Positions 11,801 through 24,501 of a DNA stretch of 64,000 bases are shown one piece after another. The stretch covers positions 21,453,956 to 21,517,955 of the forward strand of contig NC_051095.1 in the NCBI RefSeq assembly GCF_901709675.1, read 5' to 3'. Under the pieces are notes generated by a model, which was not told the origin of the DNA, made no database searches, and saw nothing but the letters and a program-made list of their open reading frames with translations. Within the stretch, counting starts at the first letter, position 1. Each line of letters starts with the position of its first letter. Both the position numbers and the translations under genes were made by a program. This DNA is from Syngnathus acus. Lineage: Eukaryota > Chordata > Actinopteri > Syngnathiformes > Syngnathidae.

Positions 11801-14516
11801 GGAGGAACAAATCAATTTTATGTTGTTTTGTCGATATGGAGTGTCTCTGGCTCTTCCTCCCCCAGTTCCTGTGTTTTCGGGTCCATCCATTCAAGCAGTA
11901 AAGGCTGCCTGCCAGCGTGGCACTCGGGGCACCGGCCTGAGTTGACTGGACGAGGCGAGGGGGGTGGGGGATGAGGGCCGCTTTGAGGCTCTGTGAGGGG
12001 TTCTGAGTGGGCCTCGGCGTAGGCGGTGTTTTATATAAAAGTCGGCGAGGGCAGGGCGAATGAATAGGGGTGGCTGGGAAGGTCCAGGATGCACCCCACA
12101 GTGCTTTTGTACACTCTTACATCCATGTGTGTGTATGGGAAAGTGGGAGGCTGAAGCATATGTGAGATCATGTGCTCATATTCACCAGTGGAATGTAAGA
12201 TGTGTTTTTTGGGGGCGTTTGGAGGCAGGGGTCGGTTCTTTTCCTCCGCTTGGTTGTTTTCTGTTCTCTGTTCTGCGGTGTTTTTATAAGCTCTTTACAG
12301 GATTGAGCTCACATTGAAGCCATCCAGATGAAACAAAACCAACCTCTTTGGGTTGTTATGAAAATAATTCTTTCTATTTTGTTTGGTGGGGGAAGATCCA
12401 CCTAATTTGACATTAGGGGATAAGGCCTGTCTCACATTGAGGGATTTGCCCCCCCATGAACTTTAGTTTATCTCCACGCCTGTTCCTCTCTGCACCAAAA
12501 GTCCTTTCATCAACATCTCTTACAAAGTCTCTCAACATCATGAATGAAAGATGCAATTCAACCTCCCTTTTCAAACCGCTCTCCCTTTTGACCCCCTCTA
12601 AAGTACAATAATCTTGCGTCCCACATCCCCTCCTCTCCATTGCGTGGCTGTTTGTAGCAATGGATTGCTGCTGATTAAGCCAGCCGAGAGACAAACGGGA
12701 GACAAAGTCGCAGCCCCACCAGTTTAGTTTCACATCCTGGACGCAAGTTGGCATGGAGCTTGCCAAGTGGAGGGCTTTTAAACTGGGCTAAACGCTAATT
12801 GCTGCCCTATTTCTTTTATGTTGCTTCTTTCCCATCTGCGATGGTGCTTTCAGACCTCCGCCGCAGCCAGAGCCTCATTACAGCAGACAGTTGACAAAGA
12901 CTGGGAAACAGAAGCGGGATAGCAATCTAACCGCCGACTACAAGACATGCTCGGAAAATTGAATCAATGACAGGGGCCAGCTTGTGATTAAATCCTTGCG
13001 GGATATTAAGTCGTTGGGATTTGGGAAATCTTAATTATTCATCTTAATGGTTGTTGCTGTCTTTGATACTGAAACAAGTGGTATGTTAAACTGACAATCG
13101 AAAGCTGGGATTGGTGGCCTTTTGAACGAGAACACTTACAAAAGCAATATCTGCTCAAAAGACTAGAAAGGACCTACTTGTTGAGTGAAACAATTCAAGG
13201 TCTAACTATGATAGTCTTTCTTTTCTCCCCTCCGGTTCCACACTTGTTTGTCTGCTATATGTTTTGTCTGTACAGAAAGGACAAGTGGAGGGGACACAGC
13301 CAGAGAAATGTGGAGAAGGTGAATGGGTGAAAGGATAAAGCAAGAGAGGATGGGATTGTGGAGAGAAATAAAGGAGAGAGAGAGAGCGTGAGGACTAGAG
13401 GGAAGGTGGGGACTGGGGAGTAGATGGGATGGTCAGCAACAAAGCCCAATGTTGCCATGGAAACATGTTTATGCCTCACTGATGCATCTTGTAGATCCAA
13501 TTAGGGACTGATTGTGTCCAGGTCTTCATAGACTCACGTACGTGAACCTGGGTATGGTGTGTGCGTATACACGCACGCACGCGCGCGCGCATGCACACAC
13601 ATGAAGGCTGGCTGTTGCTGCTGAAATGCAGAAATTTTTTAAAAGACGTTAGCCAAAGGATTCTCTGCGTTCTCACTCTTGTAGGCCCTTGAATTAGCGC
13701 AACCCCCTCACCTCACCCTCGCGAGCCATGAACAATGGCGATGCAGCCTTTTTCAAATTTTTGCCCTCATATCATGACCAAAAATGAACAAAAAATGCAA
13801 CGTTAGAAGCACCTGCGAGGGGCGATTTGGTCAATTCCATTTCACATTCCTCCTTTCATGTGATTGAAGGCATTTACTCAGTAATGTCTCTCTAAGAAGG
13901 ATGCCCATGAATGGTGAAAGGCTTTAATCCGATCATGTTCATTTTCATGGGGAGTTATTCAACGGAAATGAGACTTTTGAAATGATTGCTTTGTGCCATG
14001 GCTGACCTTCTGCCATATCCCCATCATATAGCACTCACACGCTCTTCTGTCTTACTCATATTCAAAGTACTCTACCCAGCCCATCTGAAGTGTCAGTTAT
14101 TTAGTGGGCCATGATGAAATACGGGATGCAGATAAGGTGGGAGATTAGAGACAGTGACCCGGCCCCTGATGTCTTGTTAAAATGTGAGGTATCAGAAATA
14201 ACAGCAAATGCATTGCACACAGTTAAATCCTGCTAAATCCGCCGGCATGGGCAGATCTTACTGATAGGCTCGCTGCTGTGCTCACTGTCTGCGACCATAA
14301 CACACAGATACACACACGCACACACACCCGTGGTCAGTCCGGCTGTCTGGGTTAATGCTTGGCTAACTGGGACAGCAGATCTGAACCATGTTGACATTTT
14401 AAGCCTCAAACAAGTCCAGAACAATGATTCAGCCCAGTCTGACCCCCCCCACAATCTCCCCACCCCTTCCCATCAGACCGCAACCTCAGCCCGTTTTGCT
14501 GAAAAAAAAAAATCAC

Positions 14517-14615
14517 ATGCACACACACACAAGCAAACACACCTTTGTACACACAAACACACACACACACACGCACCCGCTCACATGCTGACCTGTATAA
14601 ACACACACACACGAC
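14517..14615 (+). repeat. Imperfect (CA)n-rich tract
   Basis: CA dinucleotides are interrupted by CACAAGCAAA, TTTGTA and CGCACCCGC segments, which suggests an old, degenerating microsatellite. It lies about 0.7 kb upstream of efnb1 exon 2. Confidence 0.85.
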
Positions 14616-15273
14616 TGCCCAAACACACTACAATTCCACGGTGTAGCCCTGCCCCCACTTGTCACACACACTCACACACATACTCGTCTCCTGCTCACAA
14701 GCTTTTGTGAATAAAAGAGAATAGAAGCTGATCTGATTGAGTTGGCAGAAGCAAGCGAGGTGGAGCGGTACAGTAAGGCCAAATGGATTATCTTAATCCC
14801 CTAGCAGATGATCAGTCAGTGGGAAGATGAACCAGGAAGCCTGACCCCGCACTCTGTTTGCCACCTCATACTCGGACCACTGTTGTCAAATAGATATCAT
14901 GTTCAAACCGGCCTAATATGTCAATTATGTTTACAGTATATTCCGTGCCACTCTCCCTCTAATCCTTTTCATAACTGCCATTTTGTGTGTGTAGCCTGCT
15001 TGTTTCCTTCCTTCCTTCTGTGTGCTTTATTTCCAACCTGTGTATGAGAAGGAACCTCTGAGGATTTGTGTCTGAACATAGTCAAGCTGCAACTTGTCAT
15101 GTGTTTGCGGGCCCAAATTAGCGGCTCTGCCTAAAAGCCAATGCACGAAGACTTTAAAAACATTAAAGCCCGAGGTCTTAGGACTATATAAACTGTTTTG
15201 AAATTATGTGGCTGCTTCTCTAGACTTCTTTCATGATCTCTTACTTTCAGTGTGTCCTTTTTTTGCCTCACAG

Positions 15274-15551
15274 ATTCGTTGCTGGCAAAGGCCTGATTAT
15301 CTACCCAGACATCGGGGACAAGCTGGATATCATCTGTCCCAGAGCGGACCAAGGCCGAGAATATGAATACTACAAGCTGTACTTGGTCAAGAGAGAGCAG
15401 GCGGAGAGCTGCAGCACGGTCCTTGATCCTAATGTCTTGGTCACCTGCAATAAGCCAGAGAAGGACATCAAGTTTACCATCAAATTCCAGGAGTTCAGCC
15501 CCAACTACATGGGCCTGGAATTCAAGAGGAACGTCAACTACTACATCACAT
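15274..15551 (+). CDS. efnb1: Ephrin-B1 coding exon 2: receptor-binding domain
   Basis: This exon encodes most of the ephrin receptor-binding domain, the extracellular cupredoxin-like fold that binds Eph receptor tyrosine kinases in contact-dependent bidirectional signalling. A pyrimidine-rich tract and CACAG acceptor end at 15273, and a GTAAGT donor starts at 15552. The first base completes a split codon (phase 2) and the last base starts a Ser codon finished by exon 3 (phase 1). Visible motifs in order are [43 protein letters not shown] and, at 15473-15523, [17 protein letters not shown]. Three of the four conserved domain cysteines are here (in IIC, ESC and VTC). The [10 protein letters not shown] receptor-contact (G-H) loop and [13 protein letters not shown] are, from family knowledge, B1-type; ephrin-B2 and -B3 have NLWG in the loop. 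An upstream TTTCAG at 15250 would shift the frame and is not favoured. Confidence 0.96.
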
Positions 15552-16450
15552 GTAAGTTTTCTACGAAAGACGATGTATTGCTGTCGTGGTTTAACATTCA
15601 CTTAAGCAGAGAAGCTTGACGGAACAAGTAATACACTCTGCTACACACTCTGTTGAGCGTTGACATGTGTGACGGGGGGGGCTCCTTAGTTTAACTGTCC
15701 TTTAATGGTGACTGCGGCATCACCGTGGCAACAGCCCAAAGTCATGTACTTGGTAGTTGTTTAAGGTCAAAGTGGAAGTGGATTCTCAGTTAATTTGATG
15801 GTTTGTATAGTATGGGCATTTCTAGATTAGTTAAAAAAAAAATCCCATTCATCATGCTTTTACTTAAAATATGCTGAGGTACTTGTGGGTTTGAAGGTAG
15901 AAATATCGCACTGGTTATAAAGCACATAAAGAAAACATGCATTCCACCACAGCCAGCGCCAGCATTTTATTACTGTTTACATTATAACCCACCCGTAAGA
16001 AAAGCAATGAAATCCGACACAATGTTTTACTATAAACGTCATGAAACTCAGCATTTAAGGTTCAAGAAGTCTTTAATGACTTCTCATAAATAAGGCCATT
16101 GTTGAGGTGCCTTTGAGCAAGTTGTTGTATACGCCCCTGCAGCTTACAATAAGGGCAGAACTTTTTGAGAGCTCTCCTTGGATGTCTGCAAAGTGTGTGA
16201 TCTTATTATCTGTGTTGAGTGCAACACAAATACACAGCAATTTGAACGTCCTCATGAGGAATTATTATCAGTATTTTAAAAATCAATGAAATTAAAATTA
16301 ATACCAGACCTAAAACATAGATAGAGAGAAATGTTGCTTGGTAAATTATAATATCATTGTATCACGCTGATAGAAACCCACAGGATAGTATGATTTGATT
16401 TATAGTCTCATCTCATATGAAACAGAACTATTATACAGCTTTTTTTTTTT

Positions 16451-16726
16451 TAGATTGTGCTAGTGGTCCTAAAATAGTGGCCACTGTGTATGTTAGAAAA
16501 TAGTCAAATAAATTTTAAAATATTTTTGTACACTCACTAAAGTTGTCAAATATAACACTATTTATCATAATGGGTATTGTACCATATTTAGATTGTGTTG
16601 GTGGTCCTAAAATAGTGGCCACCGTGTATGTTAGAAAATAGTCAAATAAATTTAAAAATATTTTTGTACACACACTAAAGTTGTGACATATAACACTATT
16701 TATCATAACGGATATTGTACCATATA
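16451..16726 (+). repeat. Tandem duplication, two 138-bp copies
   Basis: Two adjacent copies each begin tagattgtg and end ...attgtaccatat. Copy 1 starts at 16451 and copy 2 at 16589, a period of 138 bp. The copies differ at roughly ten positions, for example in the gtgctagtgg/gtgttggtgg, cactgtg/caccgtg and cactcac/cacacac stretches, so the duplication is fairly recent but not brand new. The unit is AT-rich. Long open frames on the minus strand here simply read through both copies and repeat a similar peptide. Confidence 0.93.
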
Positions 16727-19382
16727 ACAGCATATTATTTACACACACAATGATATTTATTGTGTATGAACGAGTATGTATATATGAATAATAATAATAA
16801 TATATGAATATTATCCAAACACATAAAGCGATACCAGATAATTTCCCTCTGTAGTCCATCTCTTGTTAGAGTTTCCTTGTTGCTACTGAGGGAATGGAAT
16901 GCTATTATTTCTTTTCCTCCGCTAAGTATTACCCTTGCACCGATAGGGATTTCTTTTCTCATTCACCACATTTATAGAACCAACGTGGCATCTGTCCGCT
17001 TGTCAACATTATTCTTCCGAGAAACTATATTTTTCCTCGGCGCTTATCCACGTACTCCTTTTACATTTTGATGTTCATCTAGGACTTCAGAACAAGGTGA
17101 CAAGATTGTGTTCCTAAAACGCAACCTCTGAAACACTTCATTTATTAGTGAATACATGCTAGGCATAGGTGGATGTTACTTCAAGTATTTATTTCCATTT
17201 TTTGCACTTAACTGCATCCCTTGGAAAGTGGTTGAAGTTCCAAATATTTTCAGTGGTATTTATTTAGCCACTGGATATTTGTGTTTCTTAATCTTTTATT
17301 TTTATTTTATGGTCTAGATAAAATGTATTTTATAAATAAACAGAGAAATTATTCCTCCCAAAATGCCCTAAATTTCACATGTCTTTAAGAAAAAACTATT
17401 ATGTCGGGATATTTCTTGTTATTGGAATGTACGTTTTTATCCATAGTGCATACCTGTAGTTTCGTAGAGAAATAGACGTGGGAATGTTCATCTATGACCT
17501 ACTTACCTTTCACAGTCTTATAAATAAACACAGTTGAACATTTTAAATGTTCTCTGACATCGACAAATGGCCTCATGTTTGAACGACCAGTAAAACTAAT
17601 TTACAGAATAATCTGGTGCATAAAAGAGTGTGACGTTTCTACACTGCTTGTCTCTTAGAGTATGTTAGCACCCCCTGAAATAAAAATTCATCCACACTCT
17701 TTTAGTAAATACCACATTTCTTTCCCTTTTTTTTCTGAGGAAGTTCCATTGATATTTGTGAACTCAAAGGCAGAGTTTAAATGAGGCATGGGGATGCTTT
17801 TAAAGGGCTACAGTGGCCAGGTACATATTATGTGGGCCGGAGGAAAAAAATGCTTTCATTTTATTTTTAGAATACCCAAATGACTTTAGGGAACCCTTTT
17901 GGTATTAATGTCTCTGCTCCTACCGTTTGTTGCTGTTTTAATGCTACATTTACTTTATGATCCCAGCGGCTACCTTTCAAGCATGGTGAACAAGAGGGGC
18001 TGGGTTAGAGACAATGTTGGGGGACAGGATGGGAAATGTTGACAGGCTGTAATCCCCGTTGATTCCTCGCCAGATTTTTAACCGTCAAAAACTTTGACAA
18101 AGCAGTCACGGGGTGAAAGAGAAACTTCATCGGTCGTAGTAAAATGAAGTGAATGCTATAAAACATTACAAAATGGAATAGGACGTAACAAAACTTGGAA
18201 GTGGTCTGTAGTAGGATGTTCCACTGTGAATTTTATACGAAGCAAATTTTAAATTGTTTTACTAATGATAGGAGAGACACCGAGTGGTGTTTTTTGTTGT
18301 AATATCAATAATTAAACTTAAACAAAGAATATGATTGTTAACAAATAAATAGCTTCAAAAATAGAAGAATGGACTTTTTACCCCACAAGGGAATAGTAGA
18401 GCTTTCAGACAGGAGGAGGATTTGAAGAAACAATTTGTGTTTGTAGACTTGACTTGACAATAGCAACTTTATTGAAGCACTCTAATGTCTTTGCTGTGTA
18501 AGAGTGTATTGATGGGAGCAACTCAGAGTACTTGCCTGCAGTATTTCGGCAGACGTGCAGATTCCATCCAAGTGATGGTGCATCATTATTAGCCTCATAT
18601 ACTGTAAGTTTCTCGTGTCAGCAGCAATCAGATGTTGTATTTGTCTTTGTTGTATGTTAATGCTGTTGTCCTTTGCAACAGGACGAGCTGACTTGATTTC
18701 TTACTCTGCGGCCTGTGCATTACACCGTGGCTCACTTCATCTATCATGTATGCTGTACATACAATATAATGACCATGCCAGCCACATGCAGTGTGCATTT
18801 AAACCCCCAAGAGACAGTCAGTGAGAGGTGAGCACATATTTGCGGCTTTTCTGTGCTGTAGAGTCCACTGTATGTTTGCGTACAAAGGCTTGCCTTGTAA
18901 ATGTCACAAGTGGGAATGTAGTCCACCCACTCGGCAATAGGAAGCAAATCTAAATCAACAGAGTGAGCTTATCTGGCCTGATTTATTGTCAAACAAGGGA
19001 GAGAGATGCAATGCGAGAGCTCATTTCAAAAGTCCATCTGCACTTTGACCCTATGGGTCTTTTCCTTGATCTACTTCACTGCCCCCTCCACTTTATGCTT
19101 CATGACTGAGGCTGAACAAGCAACAAAAGGTGTGGGGTAAAGTAAGCAACAAATGGTGCCTGTTTATGTGGCTCTCTGTTGGCCTTGTGTCACTGCAGGG
19201 GATGTCCGCCACTTGGTTCCGTGCATCCCAGGCAAGCTCTGACAGGCGTGCGTGTGTGCGCATGTGTGTGTGTGCATGTAAAGGGTCACAGAGACACAGC
19301 AGGGGTCAGTAATGACAACCCTGCTCTGATCTAAACTCAAACTCCAGACCAGCTCCAGCAGCCTGTGCCATCCATCAGTACT

Positions 19383-19390
19383 CACACACA

Positions 19391-19479
<89 letters not shown>
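19383..19479 (+). repeat. Compound (CGCA)n-(CA)n microsatellite
   Basis: A CGCA tetranucleotide block (about 19391-19426) passes into a pure CA run. Alternating purine-pyrimidine sequence of this kind is a potential Z-DNA former. It lies within efnb1 intron 2. Confidence 0.96.
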
Positions 19480-19481
<2 letters not shown>

Positions 19482-20030
19482 ACGCACACGAATAACCAAA
19501 CAAACTGGCTGCATTTCATTGTGTTGTCTAAACACGGGATTTGGAATGAGATGTTTGTGTGGAAAATAGCTGTGTTGAGTTTAAAGGCTGTAGATTGCAG
19601 AGAGAAATGACTTCAGACTCAAGGCTTTTAAACTAAATAAATTAGGCCAGGGAAAGGGCTTAGGCCGGTCAGCTATTGCTGCAGATAAACATGTGGAGTC
19701 ACTAATCATTGCCTTTGTGGTGACAGTCAAGATACATTTCTGACAAGCATCGTTCTGATGAAAGGAGGAGCCTTGCTAATTTCAAAGCTAACTTAAAACT
19801 GACACGACTAGCGTGGAATTAAGTGCTTGGCTGGTCCAGTTCACTTTTCTCAGACGTTTGGCTGGAACTGCGTTTAAGTGGAGAACATCTAACGTTGAAC
19901 AGCAAAATAGCACGGAAACTAATATATGTTTGCCCTCTGGAGAGCAAATCCACTCGCTAAGCAAAACTGGAACTGGAGATAAATTACAGTAGACCAGGCT
20001 GTACGTAAGGTTGAAAGTACAATATATGAA

Positions 20031-20136
20031 TATAGTATAAATTATTAATAATATTCAGCTGTAACAAATTAATGTACATATGTAAATGTAATATCAATAT
20101 AGTATAAATTATTAGTAATATTCAGCTGTAACAAAG
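20031..20136 (+). repeat. Short tandem duplication, 67-bp period
   Basis: A block beginning tatagtataaattatta and ending cagctgtaacaaa occurs at 20031 and again at 20098. The shared part is about 38 bp and near-identical, with one visible substitution in attaataat/attagtaat. The spacer between copies is AT-rich. No function is apparent. Confidence 0.85.
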
Positions 20137-21868
20137 GACTGTTAAGAACATAGAACATAAAATAACAAAACAGAACATATCGCTTGCTCATGTTATTTGT
20201 TTGTTTTTAAAATAGAGTCCTGGGTTTTCATTTTGAATTGTTGTCAAGTCAAAACAAAAGTAAAAAAAATACATTTAGCTTTGCTTGTATAGGCAACAAG
20301 AAAATAACTTGCTGCTATACACAATGCAAATGTAAGAAATAAAAACTGTTGATTAAAAAGAAAACCAAATTATTCATTATATTGTCACATTTTTGTAGTT
20401 TGTTAAAAGCCTTGTTTCAGGTCCCCGGAATTAGCCTAGAAAAAGAAAAAAAACCCACGACATTTATCTGTATATTTCGAGCCTTGATGCAGGGTAAGTT
20501 TGTTCATTTTTACTCTTTGATTGAGTTCTCTTGCTAAAATAGTCGCATGAGTGCTGACTATGACTGTGTTCTCCAAGGCTGAGGCCGTAAGGCAATAAAC
20601 AGAAGCAGCCAGTCCTCATACACCCCTCTAGTCCTTTCCCTTCATTCCTTGTGTAGCTGGCAGGGTAAGCCTGATCCTTCCTGACATCTGTCACTCCCCA
20701 TCTCAGTGTGCCGTCGTGGACTCAGACTTCCAGAGCGGAAAACTGCCGCAGCGGGGCACAACCTCACCGTCGGAAGACTTGCGCCCTCGTAATGACTTGC
20801 GGCAAACAGCGGAGATGTTTGTGCTCCTGTCACTCAGTGAGTTTGACGCTAAATCCCGGGAAACTATCTCAACTATGAGCAGCAAGGGAGAGCCAATGTG
20901 TGTCCACAAACAACCTGTCACGTAAATATTTAGAATTACCTTTTCTTCTTCCTATAACCCACGCATGGTTGCTCAAGCCATCTTTAGACACAAGCCGACA
21001 TTTGACAGCTGTTATTTGACACTGTAAAATGATGTCTGTCGTGCTCAAGCCTGACAGGGTATTTTTTTCTTAGCGTGGGTTTTATTTATGATTAACAACC
21101 TACACGTTAAAAGTTGCTGTTCCTTCCCTTGCCGCGCCATTGGCTTCTGCAAACACTACAAATAAATGTTATTTTACAAACCATCTTGTTTTTGGGCTGA
21201 GGTTGAAGGTCAAGTATGAAATCCCTGGTCAGGGTTTCATCAGATTGTCCCCCTTCCCCTACATTTGCCTGGAAGTAAACGTAGTATGTGCAGATCATGC
21301 TCACTCGCATTTGGTTTGATATAAACTACATCAGGCCCCGATTGAGATTCTGCACAATGTTTCTAAAAAGAATGTTAGATGTCATCTTTTGGAGTTATCA
21401 GTAAATTACCATAATCAAATCACAGCCCCCTATTCAAGTGACATGCATTTGTCAGCTGCGCTCTTGAAAAGACAAAGGCATTTTGAATGTCAGATTATAG
21501 AGATGCAAATGACTCACACATTTTCCAACTTGCAATTAAATGGGTTTTTAACATCTGGTAACCTCCCTCGATAAAATCACGCAAAGATTTGAATTACAGG
21601 AAAGAGACTGCTGCAGATTTTCTTTTTGTCTGAATGTTTGAGCCTCGTGCATGCTTTTTATCAATGTAGAACAAAGGACAGACTCTATTGTTGCACATTT
21701 ATCAGACTGTAGACATTTCAAATCACTTACAGAGCGAGCAGCGTGATTAGATGTTCTTATTTTTGACAAGCATCGTAAATGGATGAAAAATGAAAAGCTA
21801 CACCACCCATAACAGTGTTTGAATGCAGTTTTATAGCCAGCATACCAGTTTGTGTTTGGAGTCTAAAT

Positions 21869-22018
21869 GCTAAGTTAGCCTTCAATGCAAACATCACCTG
21901 AAGAAAATCCAAGTTGCTCATTGACTCGGGCTAACTGTCATTGATGTTACCGATTAGCGTTTTAAGTTGCTAATCGGTAATACTTTTCAAAGTAAACCCC
22001 GCTAACAGCGAGGTTAGC
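21869..22018. repeat. Cluster of GCTAA/TTAGC motifs with perfect 12-bp inverted repeat
   Basis: Seven GCTAA or TTAGC pentamers occur in 150 bp, at 21869, 21875, 21930, 21954, 21969, 22001 and 22014. An eighth lies at 22174. Two of them form GCTAAGTTAGC. A perfect inverted repeat pairs TTACCGATTAGC (21947-21958) with GCTAATCGGTAA (21969-21980) around a 10-base loop. A second hairpin pairs GCTAAC (22001-22006) with GTTAGC (22013-22018). By base counting, such a pentamer on either strand is expected well under once in 150 bp. It could be the remnant of a mobile element or a minisatellite, or a structured regulatory site. Confidence 0.7.
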
Positions 22019-24501
22019 CCCAGTGGAGCAGCACGGCCCAGGATAAGGAGATTTAACCCCCCTGTCTTAGTGTTTATGGAGCAGCAGCGTAATATGTGAC
22101 TTTCTGCTTGCTTTGCAAATCTATCCAGGCCTGCCTCTGGTACTTCTCCTTTGGATATTTCATTCTGAGGGGGTTAGCAGGCACCGCATTATTGCCTTTC
22201 GTTTATTACAGAGGAGTTTGTTTAGAGTGGGGTATGTCGGGGGGGGGGGCGTCCATGAAGACTTTGTTGCAGAGACAGGCAGGCCTGCTTACGTGGCCAG
22301 ACAAGTGAATGGTTGTCATTGGTTACGACTAAAGCCTTCCATCCTCGATGATATATTCATGTATTCATCTCAATTAGTCGCCTTCGTACGACTCCTAACA
22401 CACTCAACCGAGCTCCACGCTTACCTTATTAGAATACTTTACCCCACGCCTCGCTGTCTCCCCCCCTCTCATCATCCCAACCGTCATTATTCAGCCTGTA
22501 AGATCTCTAAATGTGTTTGTGAGCCTTGCTAAGATTGTGTTTGAGTCACTCGCTCTAACTGATAGCTTGGATCTCCTTACAGCACAAAAGCACACAGACA
22601 ACAACACTCCCATTCATTTTTTGTTTTGTATTTCTTCTCCACCTCATTTGCCAACCTCTCACACAATGTTCCTTTTCTCCGTTAGCTCTTCTCAAAAGTT
22701 AAAAGTAAGCTTCCTTGTTTCATTTATTTCCATCTGCAATGTCAAACCCATCTTGGTGCATTTAAAACCTCAAAATAGCTTGAGGCAAAAAGAAGAGGAG
22801 ACATTTTAAGACTGCTGGAAAGATTAATGTTTGGGGAAGTTATTGCAAAGAGTAAATATTAGAGAAGAGCATCATTGGCCTTATTTATGGTGAAACATTG
22901 CAGTTTGTTCCTGAATAAGAACATATAAGCATGATGAAACAATGGCAGCTTATGCTCTTTTTAACACATGCAAATGGATGTTTCCTCTTCTAGTTCATGT
23001 CTGAGGTTGTTTGCTCTGTGCTTTGCCAACAATACATATTCTTTTTTTCATGGGCCAATGGCTAAGCTGAAATCATAGCCCTCTGTCAGATGCCCCCCCC
23101 CCCCAGGAAAAAAAAAATCAGCGGTTTCTGTTTTCCAAGGCACGTTCTGAAACGACTTTGTTTTCCAACAGCCGCTCTGTTGCACCCTCACGGCTCCTGC
23201 CAAGAAGTCCATCTCCCCGAGCTGGAACCTGAGCTTGTTTTCTCAATCTCATCGGAGAAATATGGATTTATAATTATGGACGTTATTAGTTTTAATGCCT
23301 TATCCTTTTCTGAGGAAAACCGCTGCCTGCTCGACGTTGCCGCAAATGAACGGTGGTGTGAACATTACTGCCGAAAGCCAATTTTTTTTGGGAGGGAAGC
23401 AAGAGGAAAGAGTCTCAGTGATGAAATTGAATCTGCTCTGAGCAAAGCAAACAAACATGAATCACAAGGCGGTGATAGAGATTGCTGTGGTTCTCTGACG
23501 GATAAATAGGGAATATAAATACTGTTGTGCGGGCCAGGGCTGAGCCTGTTTCTCTGAATTCAGCTCGGTGGCAAAATGTCCATGTTCCATTCCAACCTGA
23601 CCACAGTCGCACAAACGCAGCAACAGGAGGAGACAAACGTGTGCGTGCAAACACAGGAATAAATATCCTCAAAGCCACATCAGCAAATTCAAATCTCTAT
23701 AAACTCATAACCTCACACTCGCATGCAAATAGAAATCCGGAAAAGAAAACAGCAAACCGCATGCACTCATTCTCCTGCCTACCTTGACTAGCGACTGCTG
23801 TGCGCATGTGTTGATAGGCACTCAAACCACGACAGGATATTTTCACTTTGATTTTGGGTGCGAATGCTGGTGACCACAGTTTGTTCACGTTGATGGATGG
23901 ATACTGAAAATAGTGTCATCAAATAAGTACGCGCTACATAATTCAGCCTCTGATGGCAAGATTTGATTCTAATCCAAACCCGCGAGTCTGATTTTGTTCC
24001 CTCATTCTCTTCCTTTTCTTTTTTTCCTGCAACATAATCTTGCTCAACTCTCTCTAGCCTTTCACTCTTTAGATCCTCCCTACCTCTCCTCTTCTGCCGC
24101 GCACTGACAGATCCTTCAGGAAATTGTTTCGAATCTGCCAGACATTTTTGTGTTGTAGCTGTTTATTTGTATTGGGAGGCTCAGGGGCTCCAGGGGCCTC
24201 GAGAAGCCGTCGCTCCCTCCTGTATTGGAAGCGAGGTTAAGCTCCCAAACGCTTTAACCACTCTGCGCCGAAAACGCCGATCCTCGATCAGCATGGCTTT
24301 ATCGTGTAACCAATACCGGGGATGAGGTGAGAGGAGCACCAGGGAGGACGTAATCAGTGTGTGTTTGCGCTCCAGCTACAGGCTCGGTGTGTATTAGGAT
24401 GTAATCAGCATTTTCTCAAACCGTCTGATTGGACTTTTGACAACTACTAAACAAAGGAAAGAAGAATATTTTTCTTTCCGGCTCCGTGTGACCTTATAGG
24501 G

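Larger units (their letters stand above)
1..15273 (+). other. efnb1: 3' part of efnb1 intron 1 (or upstream flank); no coding exon recognised
   Basis: This stretch precedes the first recognisable ephrin exon. The phase of exon 2 requires a preceding exon that ends two bases into a lysine-type codon and encodes a signal peptide followed by an L-E-P-V-x-W-like segment. I looked for that on the + strand and did not find it, so exon 1 is probably upstream of the window. The region holds a decayed dispersed repeat at its start, a CpG-dense block near 1.46-1.62 kb, a moderately CpG-rich block near 3.47-3.85 kb, a polypyrimidine tract near 6.12 kb, a long (GT)n at 7.28 kb, a (TCTG)n at 8.84 kb and imperfect (CA)n around 14.5 kb. 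Roughly 1.0-7.2 kb is poor in recognisable repeats and could hold cis-regulatory elements, but that is inference. The open frames here lack splice context and similarity to known proteins. Confidence 0.6.

Noticed and set aside
15131-15601. 156-residue open frame on the minus strand across efnb1 exon 2
   Set aside because: It is the antisense shadow of a strongly conserved, correctly spliced ephrin exon and resembles no protein I know.
16515-16859. 114-residue minus-strand open frame with internal repetition
   Set aside because: The repetition comes from the 138-bp tandem duplication, which is AT-rich and non-coding in character.
23090-23509. 139-residue + strand open frame in intron 2
   Set aside because: It begins in a C-tract, matches no family I recognise, has no exon signals I could support, and length alone is not decisive in 64 kb.
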